DNA of 64,000 bases from Allacma fusca (GCA_947179485.1 OX359246.1:15252001-15316000); one strand, 5' to 3'; counted from the first letter of the stretch, positions 47,401-59,827 are shown. The notes: generated by a model from the sequence alone, not told the origin. Numbers and translations are program-made.

Positions 47401-48286
47401 ATACAGATTGTGAGAAGTTAACTTTCCAGTGTGCCAAGTGCAGCACACTTATTACATTGACCTCGCCCTTGTTTCGAAAGGTACTATTCAAAGGCGATTA
47501 TTAAATATATTTTAACACAATTTCTATAAGGTTATTGTATATCGCGTATCTTCAATTTGTAGAAAGGGAAATTGGAATTTTGCCTTGCGACTTGTCCCAA
47601 TGAGAACTGCGTTGAGAACCCTTGGGGAAGCACTATCAATTTCAAGAATAAGCTCACTATTTTTATCAGGAAATTCATCACCAGATATTACAAGGTTCAG
47701 AAACGTTGCTTATTACCTAGTTTTGCCATGTTTCGCAGTATTTAAATTTTAAAAATTTGAGAAATTCTTGGAATTGTGAGAAAAAAGTTCTATACCAATA
47801 TGGTTTTACGTTTACAGAACACATTCATTTGCGAGGATCCCAGTTGCTCCGGTGTGACCAGCACAATGCCTTTGTATTTGGAACGTGGGTATCCCGTCTG
47901 TGCCTGTAAGCAAGCTTTGATGTACAAGGAATTTTCGGATGCGCAACTCTACCGTCAGCTCAACTACTTGCATTTTGTGTTTGACCTGTACAAGAGCTTC
48001 GAGGAGCTTACCAAGGATGAAAAAGGTTAGAAGTTTTCACTTGCAATTTTGGCTGTAGTTTCATTAGAGATTTTAAGTAACTGCAATGACAACTTTTCTT
48101 TCTAATGAAACAGATGAGTTGAAAAGGAAACTGCACAATAAGCATCATCCCGGTAAAAAAGATGGAGTGGAGTTGATTTATGAGGACCTTCAGTCGTTCG
48201 TTAAGAATACCTTGGACCACTCCGCTTACTCGCATATTGACCTGAAAAATATTTTTAGTCTTATATCCACACGGAAGGCTGGTTGA
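39500..48286 (+). CDS. POLA1: DNA polymerase alpha catalytic subunit, copy 2, full length
   Basis: Seventeen exons join in phase to 1450 codons: 39500-39506, 39808-40038, 40407-40843, 41018-41107, 41282-41431, 41717-41803, 42246-42410, 42604-42774, 42859-43252, 43330-43577, 43681-43984, 44143-44712, 46390-46656, 46762-47480, 47563-47694, 47818-48025, 48114-48286. The length is close to the animal enzyme (about 1460). It extends the RNA-DNA primer made by primase at replication start. The N-terminal [20 protein letters not shown] block is followed by a basic linker, the inactive exonuclease-like region, then motif [11 protein letters not shown] (846-855), motif [10 protein letters not shown] (Lys924), motif C YGDTDS (974-979), region VII KKKKY (1025-1029), the thumb ([11 protein letters not shown]) and two C-terminal cysteine modules (CAKC...[10 protein letters not shown] and CEDPSC...CAC) that contact the B subunit and primase. 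All catalytic residues are present, so this is the functional copy. Confidence 0.93.
41451..41488. repeat. (AT)19 microsatellite in intron 5 of polymerase alpha copy 2
   Basis: A perfect AT run of 38 bases just after exon 5. Copy 1 has only a short 'atatataatatatatata' at the matching place, so the run expanded in copy 2 or shrank in copy 1. Confidence 0.95.
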
Positions 48287-49370
48287 GTTAGCAATGTTAA
48301 AAGAAAGATGTTTGCCGGTTTGGTTTTTATGTGGGCAGATTTCATTCTAAATCTGGATTCCTATAGATAAAAATTGTTTTTACCAATTGACTTCTGTTCT
48401 AGTACTTTGTTCAAAATTACTACATCTTTTACGATAAAGAAAAAGTACGTAATAATAACAAATTTACTTCATTAAAATGGCATTTATAAAAAATTTGAAT
48501 TGCAGTAATCGTATAAATAATAATCATAAAGTTCTATTGCATTGTAGGAGTTAGTTTTAACTTGAATCAAAAGAGTATTACATAAAAAGACCATTTTATA
48601 ACTTCTTATCTAAGTGAACGGAAAAAATGGACAAAACATCCATGTAAAATATGTACATCCTAAATGCATTCTAAATGAATTCTTCAATTCCTAAAATGCA
48701 ATCTAAATGCACTTCTGGTCTTACGAGCATAATTTGCAGAATTGTTAAATAAAAACTCTTGCGTGATATCCAATCGTTAAGGAAGTAAGTATTTACCTGA
48801 GAACTTTTAACAAAGATTTTCCCAGCCACCGTGAGTAAATTACTAAGAAAAAAATATATAGACAAAAATACGTATAATGATTTTTCAAATAGTCTCAAAA
48901 CATTTTTCAAGACCTGAAATATTGATAGCACAATAAATGATAAGATTTTTGATGCCTTCCAAGAATTTCCAACAGGAAATGACTGCGAACTTGAAGTTAC
49001 AACTTTTAATGCATTGAGGAAATTCCGTACTTGAAATTGAAACGTAGACCGTACATTTGGTATGAAAATTAGCATTTAAAAATGTAAAAGGTATTTAAAT
49101 ACCTTTTGAAAATTCACAAACTTTGCGTAATGATTCGATCATGTAATAAGGAAATAAAAATGAGTAAGATTCTGGGACACAGTGATTCCTCAAATTAAAT
49201 GTAATTTAAATGCAAAACTTCCTTAATATGGCATATCATTATTCACAGATTCCGGTTCTGTTCCCTCGAACCAGTAAGCAAACATTCAAGCTAGATTAAT
49301 ATACACTGGAATCCATATGTTGATGTAAATGTTTATATAATGATTATAGTTTCATCACTCGGGAATTTCG
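48287..49370. repeat. gene-free interval with one copy of a locally duplicated segment
   Basis: About 48940-49345 is similar to about 51850-52260 ('cgaacttgaagttacaactttta' against 'ggaacttgaatttacgactttta', and 'cgtacattt.gtatgaaaatt.gcat' in both). The similarity is diverged, with many small gaps. No gene is recognised; the frame at 48671-49075 (minus) is unconvincing. Confidence 0.45.
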
Positions 49371-49439
49371 AATGAAAATTTACAAGTTTTCAAGAGCATT
49401 TACACTTTGGGCTCTACAGTTTCAGAAGAGTTTTAAAAT

Positions 49440-49570
49440 AATTCCAAGAAAAATTGACCCTCCAATTAAACAGCATAACCACAAAAGGACGCCAAACCCG
49501 GATGAAATTGAGGAGATTGAGTTAATTCATGAGGACCCTCAATTGTTCGTTAAGAAGACATTTAAGACAA
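49440..49570 (+). pseudogene. relic of a third polymerase alpha last exon
   Basis: A frame here reads KQHNHKRTPNPDEIEEIELI and HEDPQLFVKKTFK. It aligns with the last exon of both full copies ([25 protein letters not shown]), with the DNA 'gagttgatttatgaggacct' matched by 'gagttaattcatgaggaccc'. The rest of the exon ([15 protein letters not shown]) is not recognisable. It lies 1.2 kb after the end of copy 2. It is an old partial duplicate, too diverged to come from the recent event. Confidence 0.6.
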
Positions 49571-50295
49571 TAACTTCAACTTCCCACAGTATGTCATTTC
49601 ACCTCCATGCACAAATCTGAGTTGTTTTTAAGAAAGTATGCCTTTCGCCAAGGAACAGTGATTGAAAGATCGGGTGACCAGCATCCCATATAAAAATATT
49701 TATTCAACCCCATATACATTATAAAAAATTAAAGTCGTAACATATTCCACCCGTTCTGACAATCTCAGTAAGTTACAGAAAAATCACTGGACACTGCCCC
49801 TGTTGGCGACAATATAAGGAAAAAGAGAGGTGTCGTGTTTTGTAAAGTCATATAATTCGTAGAACCAGAATCTCTCAGGACAGTTTCCCCCTAGTGTTGT
49901 GGAGCTTATAATAAAGTTGTGGCTGCAGCGCTGCATTATTTTTCAGGGATTCAAATGACGGATACAATGCTCATTGAGATATGTCACATTGAATTTACAT
50001 TATTGAAGTCATTTGGTTCACGGCGAAGCAACAAATTTAAGGATTAAAGTTTCATTTTGCTTTAATCGCCTGCTTATCGTAAGTAATTTAGCTCCTCATT
50101 TTAATATAAACATTATTTTCTCCACAGGAGCTCAACGAATTGATTCAACCGGATTACAGTCACGGACACCTCCGTATTTACAATTCAACTGATCTTGAGG
50201 AAGTTGTCGGAGGAGACGAGGGATCCAAACTTTGGGTTGAGTTCCATAAATTTCCATCTTTTGGAAAACTTGTCCCAGCCTTGGTTTCATCATTT

Positions 50296-51792
50296 CTATA
50301 AATTGCATGGTGACAGCACTGACTGAAACAGAAGTGCACAAAGTAGATATAAGTAAGAAGATGAGTCCCGGAGACATTTTTCTGAAACCATTCCTTTTAA
50401 ACATAATGTTAGTTTGTCTCCTTTTAATAATTTCAGGCCCGCAGTGAAATCAGAATAAAATACTTAACTATAATTATTATGCAAACATCTAAATCAAACT
50501 TTACCATTTACAATGAACCCAAATGGTATCTTGTCATAGTACTGATTCAGTTTCCCCAGTTTGTCCATATTAAAGACGGTATCTAAATTAAAGTTGAAGA
50601 TTATGATTTAAAAAAAAGTAAAGTCACAACAAGAAATATTATCTCAGTTAATTTATGAATCAGCTCTTTACTTTCAACACTAAATAACTGCTCAGCGGTA
50701 ATTCCATCGTAATCCAAAATTGGTATCACTTCGTCAGAAAACGCATCCGAATTGACATCCGGGCTTTTTGTAAAATATCCGGAGCCCACGCGCTCCACAA
50801 ATTGCGAGACGTAATTTCCAAGGTCCTCCAATCCCTGTCCACCCCTTTTCAAATACGGGATGGAGTTCCATTTCCCCAGCTCAACCACTAAAACTGGGAA
50901 AACACTTTGTGATAAAAATGTGGTCAACTGACATTATCTTGAAGTTTAGCCGAATCCGTGTGTTAAAAATAAATTCCACCCTCATCCACTCATCATTGTT
51001 AGCAAAAGTGTGTGCCCATAATTTGTCAATTCCCCCGAAGAAAATTTTCCTCTGGGTTTTTCAAAATTAGTTTCATCCGTCTTGCTCATAGTAACTCAAA
51101 CATGTAAATCAGAGGTGGATTAAATAAACGAGACAAAGTCACGAACTCTTTATGAAAAGGTCAAAAATGGACGAAACAAGTGAGACAATTTTTTTGGTTG
51201 TAGTAAATTTTAAAGGACATTCAGACAAGCACTTCCAGATCCTTTTTTAAAAAATGTGGAAAAAACGTTTCCATTAAAATGGGAAATTTTTCCAATAAAA
51301 AAAAATACTGGTAAAATTTTTACCCCAATGCTGATGGTGTGCAACCTTGTGTGTGGAGAAATGACAAAGCTCTGGAAATGGGCAATGGAAAAAGGGGAAA
51401 CAAAAACCTTCATGCTATACAATTAGCAGACCTACTTGCTCTGTTGTCGTAATCATAGCCACTGATGTAGTAAGGGAATTTTTCCGGGAATTCAGCAGGG
51501 GGCACCCAATTTTCAATGTCCTGGAAAAAAATATTCACAAAAATAACAGTTAAACATATCTTGAGCTTTTTTAATTTTCATGTAAAATAAAAATTGTACA
51601 AACTTTTAAACTAAATAAACTTCTTCTTGTCTTCAGTGAATAATTTTATTGATTACATAATAAAAGCTCTAGCATCATATTAAGAAAGTCAAAAGTTACC
51701 TCAGTAATGTTACCAATATATTTCCCATCCACAGTATGAAAACCATGAATGAAAAAGTAGAGATGAGCGATAAGACATACAAAACCAAACAT
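50296..51792 (-). CDS. novel secreted protein gene, five exons
   Basis: Five exons on the minus strand join in phase to 185 residues: 51792-51700, 51520-51436, 50887-50672, 50582-50505, 50381-50296. All junctions are GT-AG. Residues 1-18 form a signal peptide (MFGFVCLIAHLYFFIHGF). The mature part is acidic with a DIENWVPPAEFPEKFPYYIS segment and then a Gly/Asp/Ser-rich domain (LKRGGQGLEDLGNYVSQFVE, FTKSPDVNSD). The C-terminus ends in a hydrophobic run (SYLYLLCALLFQSVLS), which could be a GPI-anchor signal or a membrane tail. I recognise no family. A diverged repeat of exon 1 lies upstream at about 52550-52773. The evidence is the consistent phases and composition only; an antisense frame at 50146-50301 competes with the last exon. 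Confidence 0.4.
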
Positions 51793-51849
51793 TTCTGGCT
51801 GAAATATTAATCACACAAAAAATATAACTAGAGTTTTGATTTCTCTCCA

Positions 51850-53515
51850 AAATTCACGACAACAATTGACTGGGAACTTGAATTTACGACTTTTAAGACC
51901 TTGGGAAAAATATGCATTTGAATGTAAAACTAACCGTACATTTTATATGAAAATTCGCATCTGAATGATAAAAATTTGCAAAGTTTCCATAATTTTTCAG
52001 CTATAACGATTACAACCCGGAAATCAAAGCGGGAAAGTCTCTGGGAAATTGTGATTTCATGAATCAGTTCCAATCAGAAGTAAAACTTCAATTTATGGCA
52101 TCATCACTCATAGCTTTATGTGTCATCAGAACCACCGGAAGCGATAGAGGAATGGTTCAAGCTAAATTAATATAGGCTGGAAACCATTTTATTATGTAAA
52201 TTTTGAAGTTTGTGATTAAAGTTCCTTGATAATTTCAAGCGTCAGAAATTTCTCAGGAAAATTTCTCATAGCCTATATCTTGTTGAGAAAAAACAGGATT
52301 TTTCATCTGGAGACTGGTTCGCTTTGATTGTATAAGGAACCAGTTGGAAAAGAGAGATAAATATTTATTGATAATAAAACTGACGTAAACAAAATCATTA
52401 TATAATAATTCAACTGAACACTGAGCATAATACGGGGGTCGTAATTTTCAAGTTCTGGAATTGGCTAAAAAGTTAAAGCTAAAAAGTTGTTATTTTGATG
52501 TCCGCAATTCAAAGGAACGCATAATATTAGAAGGGTAATTGTGTCTATGTATCAAAATCCTTGAAAATGTTGTTGTGAGTTATTTCCCTTTAGAAGTAAA
52601 TGAGGAATCCAGACATTGTACGTCGGACTAAGAATTATGAAACCCATTAATATGTAGATGCTTGTCGTGCGACCCGGAACAAACGAAAACATTTCAAAGT
52701 AGACCCCGAACGAGACAAGGCAAAACACATTTGAGCTAAAAATTAAGGCGTAAGTTCGAGTTGGGTATTTCAATTGTCCGGCATTGGTCTTGCTATGAAT
52801 AAGTTTCCAGTCAAAATCTTCTTATTACAAAAATTCTTTTGCCAGATTCTCGCATATGTGGGACGACGTTCAATGTCAATACTGTATTGGGACACAATCT
52901 TTGATTAATTTCGGTATACAAATTGTCCTGAATTTTAGCCCAACTTGATTGGTGAAAAATCTCCTAAAATTTTTTGTTAACACCTAGACCCTTAATAGAA
53001 GTAAACTTCATATTTCATTGGCCCTGTCCCCAAAAGCTGATCAAAATATAATATTCACATGAGAGGATCTGACAATAATCCCAAATTCATCGAAGCTTGA
53101 AATCTCAAGTTAAAATTTTGAAGGATACAAAGTCGTTCCAAATGTAACTCCTACTTTAAGAAATTTTCCCCACAAATTTGACTCAAACTTTACAGTAGTA
53201 AAAATGTTCAGGAATTTATCGAGAGCTTAAATACGAGTAAAATTTTATTGTGTCAAACACTACTTGGTCATGACACGAGCTATTCGAAAACTTAGTAATA
53301 AAATTGAGCGTCTCGTGTCGGAACTTCATTAAACTTGTAAAACATCACGCAATAATTTTTGATATTATAACGCATGCACCAAATGACCCTTATTTGGCAA
53401 GTTCAATGGCAAGAATAATGCTGATTTATTGCCACTCGAGGCCCACAATTTTAAGAGATGTTATAATTTCAAATTATTTGACGAGTCCCGTTTGAATATT
53501 TGTAAGGAGCGGGGC
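51850..53515. repeat. gene-free interval with duplicated segment and exon-1 relic
   Basis: 51850-52260 is the second copy of the segment at 48940-49345. About 52550-52773 (minus) resembles exon 1 of the secreted-protein gene at the DNA level: an ATG followed by a TTTTG.CTT-rich stretch that would encode a hydrophobic N-terminus. It has no open partner exons. Together these suggest a local duplication of the 48.9-51.8 kb block followed by decay. Confidence 0.35.
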
Positions 53516-55908
53516 ATGAAAATGGTCCCATCAGGCGTTAAGATTTTTACAGTACTTGCATTACTACCATTACATCTTGTAAGTAGTTACCCCATATTGG
53601 CTAATTTATTCCTACAACTATCCCAAAAAATTTCTTCTCATCTCTGTACCAACTTCAATGTATTTTTGGACCCCTCAATCCCTAAAATATTAGCTAGCCC
53701 AATTTACTCCCAAGCTCAATTCGCTCTCACGTTAACCGTTGTGCTAGGTCTGAAGGGTGATTTCCCAAATAACACCAGGTCTTTTACAGTAAAATACTTG
53801 AAAACATGCAGTTTAGTTTTAGTCCCGCTCACTGAGGACGCTAGAATTATGAGCGATTCTGTTCATTGCAATTTACCTGGCGCCCCCCATAGGGTTTTTG
53901 TCTTCTTGTTTGCCAAGGATCCTGTAAAAACTTTAAAAGAGCAAACGCTGTTCATTCAGAATGTACTTCTAGTTGTGGGAGTCCCTGAAGGAAGATTGGG
54001 ATTGTATGAAAGGAACTGGAATTTGGAGAGTTTAGTTCAAGTGGGGGAATTTGATGGGGTCACTTCAGAACTGACGCTGTTCGTAAATGTGTTCAGTGCT
54101 CTTCGGGACTACGAAGGGAACGACATCAACGGAATGGTTTGTGCTCATTGCAGCTCCAAACTGGCGAAATTTAAAGCAACGGGTACTTCCTTACTGCTTT
54201 TACATATGTAGTGACTCAAAATTGTAAAATATTTTAATTTGACGAAAGTGTAGCCTAAAATTTGGTACATATCGAAATTGAAAGGTATTTGGGACGACTT
54301 CATCATAGCAGCAATGTACGACCTCGCTTTGAAACTGAACGCATCGCTGGAACTCGAGTCCGTGTTCCAGCTCCCGTCCGATGGCATCGATGAGGAAGGG
54401 AATTTCGACGATTTTACCCAGCCCCTGATCGATGGGATAGCTGCATTTTCCGCCATTTTGAAGCCGTCAACCCTCAACCGGAAATATATTTTTACTTCTA
54501 AAGTAGTTCTGTACGACGGTGTGGGTTTTATCCACACTTGGCCCAGGAAATATAAAATGAACTCTGTAATTGTACTCAAGTATCCTTTCAGTGACTCCGT
54601 TTGGCTTGCAACCTTAATCACAATCGGGGTTACTTTTGTACTCATTGAGGGTTTTATATTTTGGAGGAACAATTGTGATTTGGAAGGTTTAATAAGAGGA
54701 TATAAATTTGGGAGCAAATCTGACGGAGATTTTTCCCAAACAATTTATACATTATTATCCCCGATGCTGGACCAAAATGGTTTGGCAAATGGAGCCACCC
54801 GTCGGAGGATTTCAGATAGCTTGAGTAGGATTTTGGTTGGGGTTTGGTTCCTAATTTTAATTGTCCTCAGTTGTGCCTACAAGTCCAGATTTATATCGTT
54901 CATTGTCCTGCCCCAGTACATCTCCCCTCCCACGACCTTCCAAGAGTTGGTGGATTCCGATTACAAGATCGGAGCCACGTTTTTTACGAATTACATTGAC
55001 AAAAAGTTTGCCGCACTTAAGAACAGAATTGGGGAGGAGATTTTACGACGAGCACATGATGAACCTTATTTTTCAAATCAGGTACATGTTTTTATATTAA
55101 ATCTTTGCGCAAGTCTCATTAAAAATAAATTTAGCCATTTCATAAGTAATTCAATGATTTAACAACATCAAATCATACTAGAATTTTAGGGAAGTTTGTT
55201 GATTTATTGAACGTAGTGCTACCATTCAATAATTCTTGAGAAGCGGAAAGTCTGCATCGGATTCACAATAATCTTCGAGACTTTGGCGAACGAATTCCTC
55301 ACGAGTGTAAACAACAAGCCGATGTTTATCATTTCGAAGGAGACACTTTTCCCGGGGATATCAACAGTTGCAATTGCCAAAAATACTCCGTATTTGGTTG
55401 GTTAGTGGCTTATTATACAGAATGTGACTATGCGTGCCTGTACTAAAAAATTCAGCATCAAACAGGAAAATGAAGTAGGATTTTCTTTGGCGGTAAAATT
55501 CAAATTAATTTTGGAACTGTACATGTGATTTCAGAACCCTATGATCACATACTAGGATGGATGGAATGCACAGGTCTGTGGAAGCTCATGTTTGAGAACA
55601 ATGTGATTGCAGCGAAGGCCCTGGGCAGGGCTACTGCGAGATCGATGCAGAACTCCGAGAAAGTCTATCGAACTAACATCGAGGAAGATGAAGACAGCGA
55701 GGGGACTCTTTTTGCATTATTTACTCTGAAAATTTTATACACGGGCTTTTATGGAGCTAGTGCCCTTTTCATTGGGGAATACTCCCTAGTATTCCTTCGG
55801 AATCATTGTAATAGGGAAAAAATGTTATTAGTTATTATAGTTTTCAAAACATATGCATCAGTCATCATAAAAGACAGAAAGGCGGGTCCCAGGACTAAAG
55901 TGGGCTAG
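53516..55908 (+). CDS. divergent ionotropic receptor (iGluR-like chemoreceptor)
   Basis: Four exons join in phase to 665 residues: 53516-54182, 54285-55081, 55241-55400, 55535-55908. A signal peptide covers about residues 1-25 (MKMVPSGVKIFTVLALLPLH...). The N-terminal domain is poorly conserved, as in divergent IRs. The ligand-binding S1 lobe includes GIWDDFIIAAMYDLALKLNA. M1 is VWLATLITIGVTFVLIEGFI (about 328-347), the pore loop is near GDFSQTIYTLLSPMLDQNG, and M3 is RILVGVWFLILIVLSCAYKS (404-423). M3 is followed by the hallmark PP.TFQELVDSDYKIG. The SYTANLAAF gate motif is replaced, as in chemosensory IRs. S2 follows and M4 is LKILYTGFYGASALFIGEYS in exon 4. It probably forms a cation channel for taste or smell at the sensory dendrite; the ligand cannot be told. 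The intron-1 acceptor (attgaaag) is the least certain junction. Confidence 0.82.
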
Positions 55909-57907
55909 GTAAAGACGCCTTCCGCAACTGTTCCAGGACAATTTTCTTGAGACTTTGCTCGATGAGCATCTGCTAAAGGTTGTTGACTTCAGTACCACAA
56001 TCCGTTGTTGCTACTTTTTGGTTGGAGCTGCGCTACAGCGCGCGCAAGCATAGTATGCACTATAAAATTTCCACAGGTGGTGGGGATACGTTAAAGCTGA
56101 ATTTTCCAATGTTATTTCCAAAAGAAATTTTGAGTTTTTCATTTTTGATGCATATTTCAAATTCCCATATCATCATTTTTAACAACGGCATTCAACTTTT
56201 ATATGGAAACATATTACGGGAACTTCATTTTGTGTACAAAATAAACTATCAAAGTATATACTATTGTCCATCAAGAAAAACAGCTCTATACACTTATGTA
56301 AGGCGGGTCTGTTTACCAAGAGTAAAAAATTTTAAAGAAGAGATGCAATCCAAACGTCACCATTGAGTTTCCCACATGTTGTAGTAAGAACCCAGTTGAA
56401 AGTGAGCACTTAATTTTCAAACTTAATTAGGTACTCAATAGTTTTGCTTATGGATTGCAAACTTTAATCTCGAGTAAGAACTCTCATTGGAATTCCAAAT
56501 CGATCGGTAAAAAACTTCAATCTCCACTTAAACGTCAAATTTTGTAAGAACTCCTAACTTGAGTGTAAACTTGACACTCGAGAGTAAACCTGATAATATT
56601 TTGAAACTGTTTTGTTAAGTCTCCTGGTGAAAATTTATATAACGATTTATTTAACGACACATTTGTAATAAAAATACTTCCAGAACTAACATAATAAATG
56701 AAATACTAATTCCGATACGAATACCAAAAAATATGAATGAAATATACTAATTCCGATACGAATACCAAAAAATATGAATGAAATACTAATTCCGATACGA
56801 ATACCAAAAAATATGAATGAAATACTAATTCCGATACGAATACCAAAAAATATGAATGAAATACCGATCCTAAAATAATTCCAGTTCCAATCCAATACTC
56901 GCCAGCTTTGATTTTGAGGTCTATCAGACGAGCTAAACAGTTATCTTGCAGTCCTCTATAACTATTACAAATTACAATATAATGTAGTTACTTAAATACG
57001 AACTAAAATTGAAGTACAAAATTACCCACATAAGTTATGCACAATTTTAAAAACGGGAAAAATGAGGAATACAAACATTTTGAATACAAACCCAACAAAA
57101 CAACAAAATAATTATCCCAAAATGTACTAAAATCATTATGCGTCCACAACGAGTTACAAAATTAGAGGTCCTGTAACCCTCCAACCCTACGCACACCCCT
57201 GTCCTTTCCTCACAACAACCAATTAATATCTAATCAATCTTAATCTACCACTCCCCCTCCGACCGCACAGTATTAAACAAATCTTTGCCAAACAACCCTT
57301 TACAGAAAATAACATTCCAACCAAAATTGCCCCTATAACACACGGTTTATCAATATGATTACCACAATGACCTTTTCCCCAAATATGTGCAAGACCCCAC
57401 GATCCAAGCCATACCTGACAAATCAAACGATAATGGAGTCCATACACAAAAATCCAACGTGATTATCAATGATTTTTCACACAGTTTTTAAATTACGGAA
57501 AGCCCCTTTTTAAAAAACGGAAAAGATCGGATGGTCTCAATAACCCCGTTCAGTGACACCTGGATGCCTAGAACAACTCTGGTGACCTTCGTAGTATAAA
57601 GGAATATGTGTATACTCTGCTCGGGATATTTTATTTCAAAACTTCATTTACTGGTCACTACATATCGCTTTAAAAATCACTTTTTAATATTGTCCATTCA
57701 ACGGTAGCTTGAACCGAAATTCGAAATTGAGATTATTATTTATTCGGGGAAGAAATTTGAGGTTGTAGTAGCAGTAAAAAGTACAAGGAGAAAATTCAAC
57801 ATTTATTTCAAAGCTCTAGAAGAAAGTTGTCCTCATTAAAGAAGGAATACTAGGATTAATTTGATATCCACACGATTGAATTATTGTTCTGTCTTCCTTT
57901 CCAGAAA
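55909..57907. other. 2 kb without a recognisable gene
   Basis: The frame at 55980-56366 starts 70 bases after the receptor stop and has no domain. About 56410-56610 has CTCGAG-centred motifs (ctcgagtaagaact, cactcgagagtaaac). The 39-bp tandem repeat follows at 56700. The minus frame at 57223-57447 has no homology I recognise. The 3' UTRs of the receptor and of the SNARE gene should converge here. Confidence 0.4.
56700..56857. repeat. 39-bp tandem repeat, four units
   Basis: Four head-to-tail units start GAAATACTAATTCCGATACG. Unit 2 has two extra bases (ATATAC). A truncated fifth start (gaaataccgatcc) follows. The frame read on the minus strand gives an artefactual FIFFGIRIGISIS repeat. Confidence 0.93.
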
Positions 57908-59558
57908 TTACTTCTTGAGTAAAGCTTCTGTTTGTTTGTTTGCTTCAGACACCCTCAAATTATTCTCCTGGGTCTGAAAAATATAAGATAATTAGAGATT
58001 TATCTAATCATTTTGAACTTTCTACCAAATATTCCCTTTCAAAAGCGCAAACCTGAATGTATTTAAATGATATTATCAAACATTTTTGTCCCATAAGGGA
58101 AACTAACAGAATTTCTTGTTGCAGGGATATGCTCCATATTTAATGCTCTTTCTAACAATAGTATTACCTTGAGATTCAACCGATCAATTTGATCGTTTTG
58201 CCTGTCAATTACGTCACCCATGCCAATAGCAATGGTGCGCAAATTCTCTAAGCTGCGCTGCGTCATGTCAAGATTTTCCTCAATCTCATCCTCTTTGGCG
58301 TCGTTGGTTTTTCTAAAGAACATGAGCATATTTCATATTAAAAACATTTTTACTACAGCAACGTGTCTTTAACAACAATTGTTACGGAGCTAGTTGAGAC
58401 TTTTTATAGGCATTCTGTTTGATATCAGATTGCAGTAAGTGCGATTGTCCATTTTTTTAGTCCGACTAAAAATGTCATTGTAAAAGGGTCTATTATTTTC
58501 TTTATCTTTACCAATTTTTGGAAATTATTATAACTCCTGCCGTTTGCAGTAGAAAGGTCCCAATCAAGATTCGTTCATAAAACTAAACGGAAAACCCCAT
58601 CAAAGGCCTCTATCCTCACCTGGCAATTTGCATTCCTCCTCCTCCTGAGCTGGACTGTGACTGTTCGGTTTCTAAATTAGTCCCTTCTCCCGGTAGCTTT
58701 TGAACAGCGTTTGTGTCGTCGGATTTATCCACACTGTGCCTGCTACAGCCGGATTTCCTGTTGGAAATTGAGTCCCTTTATTTAATGTAATTTCACAGAT
58801 GGTCTAAAACTAATATTTAGAAAGAAATATTTATTGCAAAATTTTGGATCAATAAAATCCCCTTAAAGCAAGCCCCACAATAGTCGTAAAAACTGAACCT
58901 GCAAATTGATGTCTCCATCTCATCCAACTGTATTTCAGCAGTTTTCAAATCTGTCCCCATCTGGTTCAAACCTCGTTCCACATTGTCCAACTGATCTGTT
59001 AAAAATTTAACATGTATAATTACATATTTATTGTAATTTCATGAATCTATTTTAGAATAAAAAAGGTGACTGCGTTTTTCTCTCCTCGCTATGTACATAA
59101 TTGCTATATAATTTTTAAATGTTTTAAATTAGGAGAAAAATCTACGAGAAAAAATTATATGAATAAATACAGTAAAAGTCATAGCTACATAAATGTCCAG
59201 CCTGGCCCTGTCTCTGTACCACCTCCGATCAAAGGGTAGGACAATATTTGGAAAAACATTGCATCATTTTGGCAGGCGCTAATAATTATCATTCTAGGAA
59301 ACGAGTTACAGTTTTTTAAATACAGAAACTATAAGCTTTTATAAAAACCTCCTTTATATATCCACATATTTAGAATCGACAATTGCACATAAAACTATAT
59401 ACTTACTGAATCATACAAGTATCAGAAGCCTCAAAATGCCCTAAATATACGCGCTTTTGTAATAGAATTGTAGGGGTATTAAAGCGAGTTTACTGTATAA
59501 AAAAATTACCTCCTTGAAAATCCATGTTGTCCAGTGTTTTGATCCCGATTTGTTCTAT
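57908..59558 (-). CDS. SNAP-25/23-type SNARE, N-terminal exons missing from the model
   Basis: Five exons join in phase to 164 codons plus stop: 59558-59510, 58995-58899, 58757-58620, 58312-58168, 57973-57908. The first two exons give the end of the Qb SNARE helix: GIKTLDNMDFQGDQLDNVER, then GLNQMGTDLKTAEIQLDEME. A linker with only two cysteines (ETSICRKSGC) and a Ser/Gly-rich stretch follows. The Qc helix is TNDAKEDEIEENLDM..., LENLRTIAIGMGDVIDRQND, QIDRL, with the zero-layer Gln in RQNDQID. It ends VSEANKQTEALLKK. Such proteins pair with syntaxin and synaptobrevin to fuse vesicles with the plasma membrane. The first Qb half and the start codon were not found up to 64000; the first exon listed begins at a clean acceptor, so upstream exons must lie beyond the hAT-like insertions or outside the window. 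Confidence 0.8.
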
Positions 59559-59827
59559 CTGGAAGAAAAATAAGTATTGTGATGAATAGTTAAATAAATG
59601 AATATGGATTGTATTCAGATGTATCTAAATAACTTGAAGATTGGTTTATTAAGAGTGTAAGTAAAATGAACAGAGTAACAAACAGCCTCATGTGTAGGGA
59701 TAATACTACTCTGTAGAAATAAAAAAGTGAGACCTTAAGTACTCAGCAAGAGAGGAAGGGAAAGGTCTCGATAGTTAATTTGGGGTTGTACATGGCTATG
59801 AGTCATGCGTTCACTTTAGGTGTTGAA

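Noticed and set aside
48671-49075. 134-codon minus-strand frame with hydrophobic stretches
   Set aside because: It lies partly in a diverged local repeat (48940-49345) whose other copy at 51850-52260 does not keep the frame.
50146-50301. Plus-strand frame after a 'ctccacag' acceptor (ELNELIQPDYSHGHLRIYNS...)
   Set aside because: No upstream donor exon in a matching phase was found on the plus strand, and it is antisense to the minus-strand gene model. Left open.
50132-50404. 90-codon minus frame with a signal-peptide-like start
   Set aside because: It is another frame of the exon used in the five-exon secreted protein; its hydrophobic run comes from that exon. I preferred the phase-consistent multi-exon model, but this one is a real competitor.
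56686-56895. 69-codon minus-strand repetitive frame
   Set aside because: It is the 39-bp tandem repeat translated; 39 is divisible by three, so the array stays open by arithmetic.
57223-57447. 74-codon minus-strand Gly/Cys-rich frame
   Set aside because: No family recognised, no splice partners, and it lies in a gap between convergent genes. I cannot exclude a small gene but do not support one.
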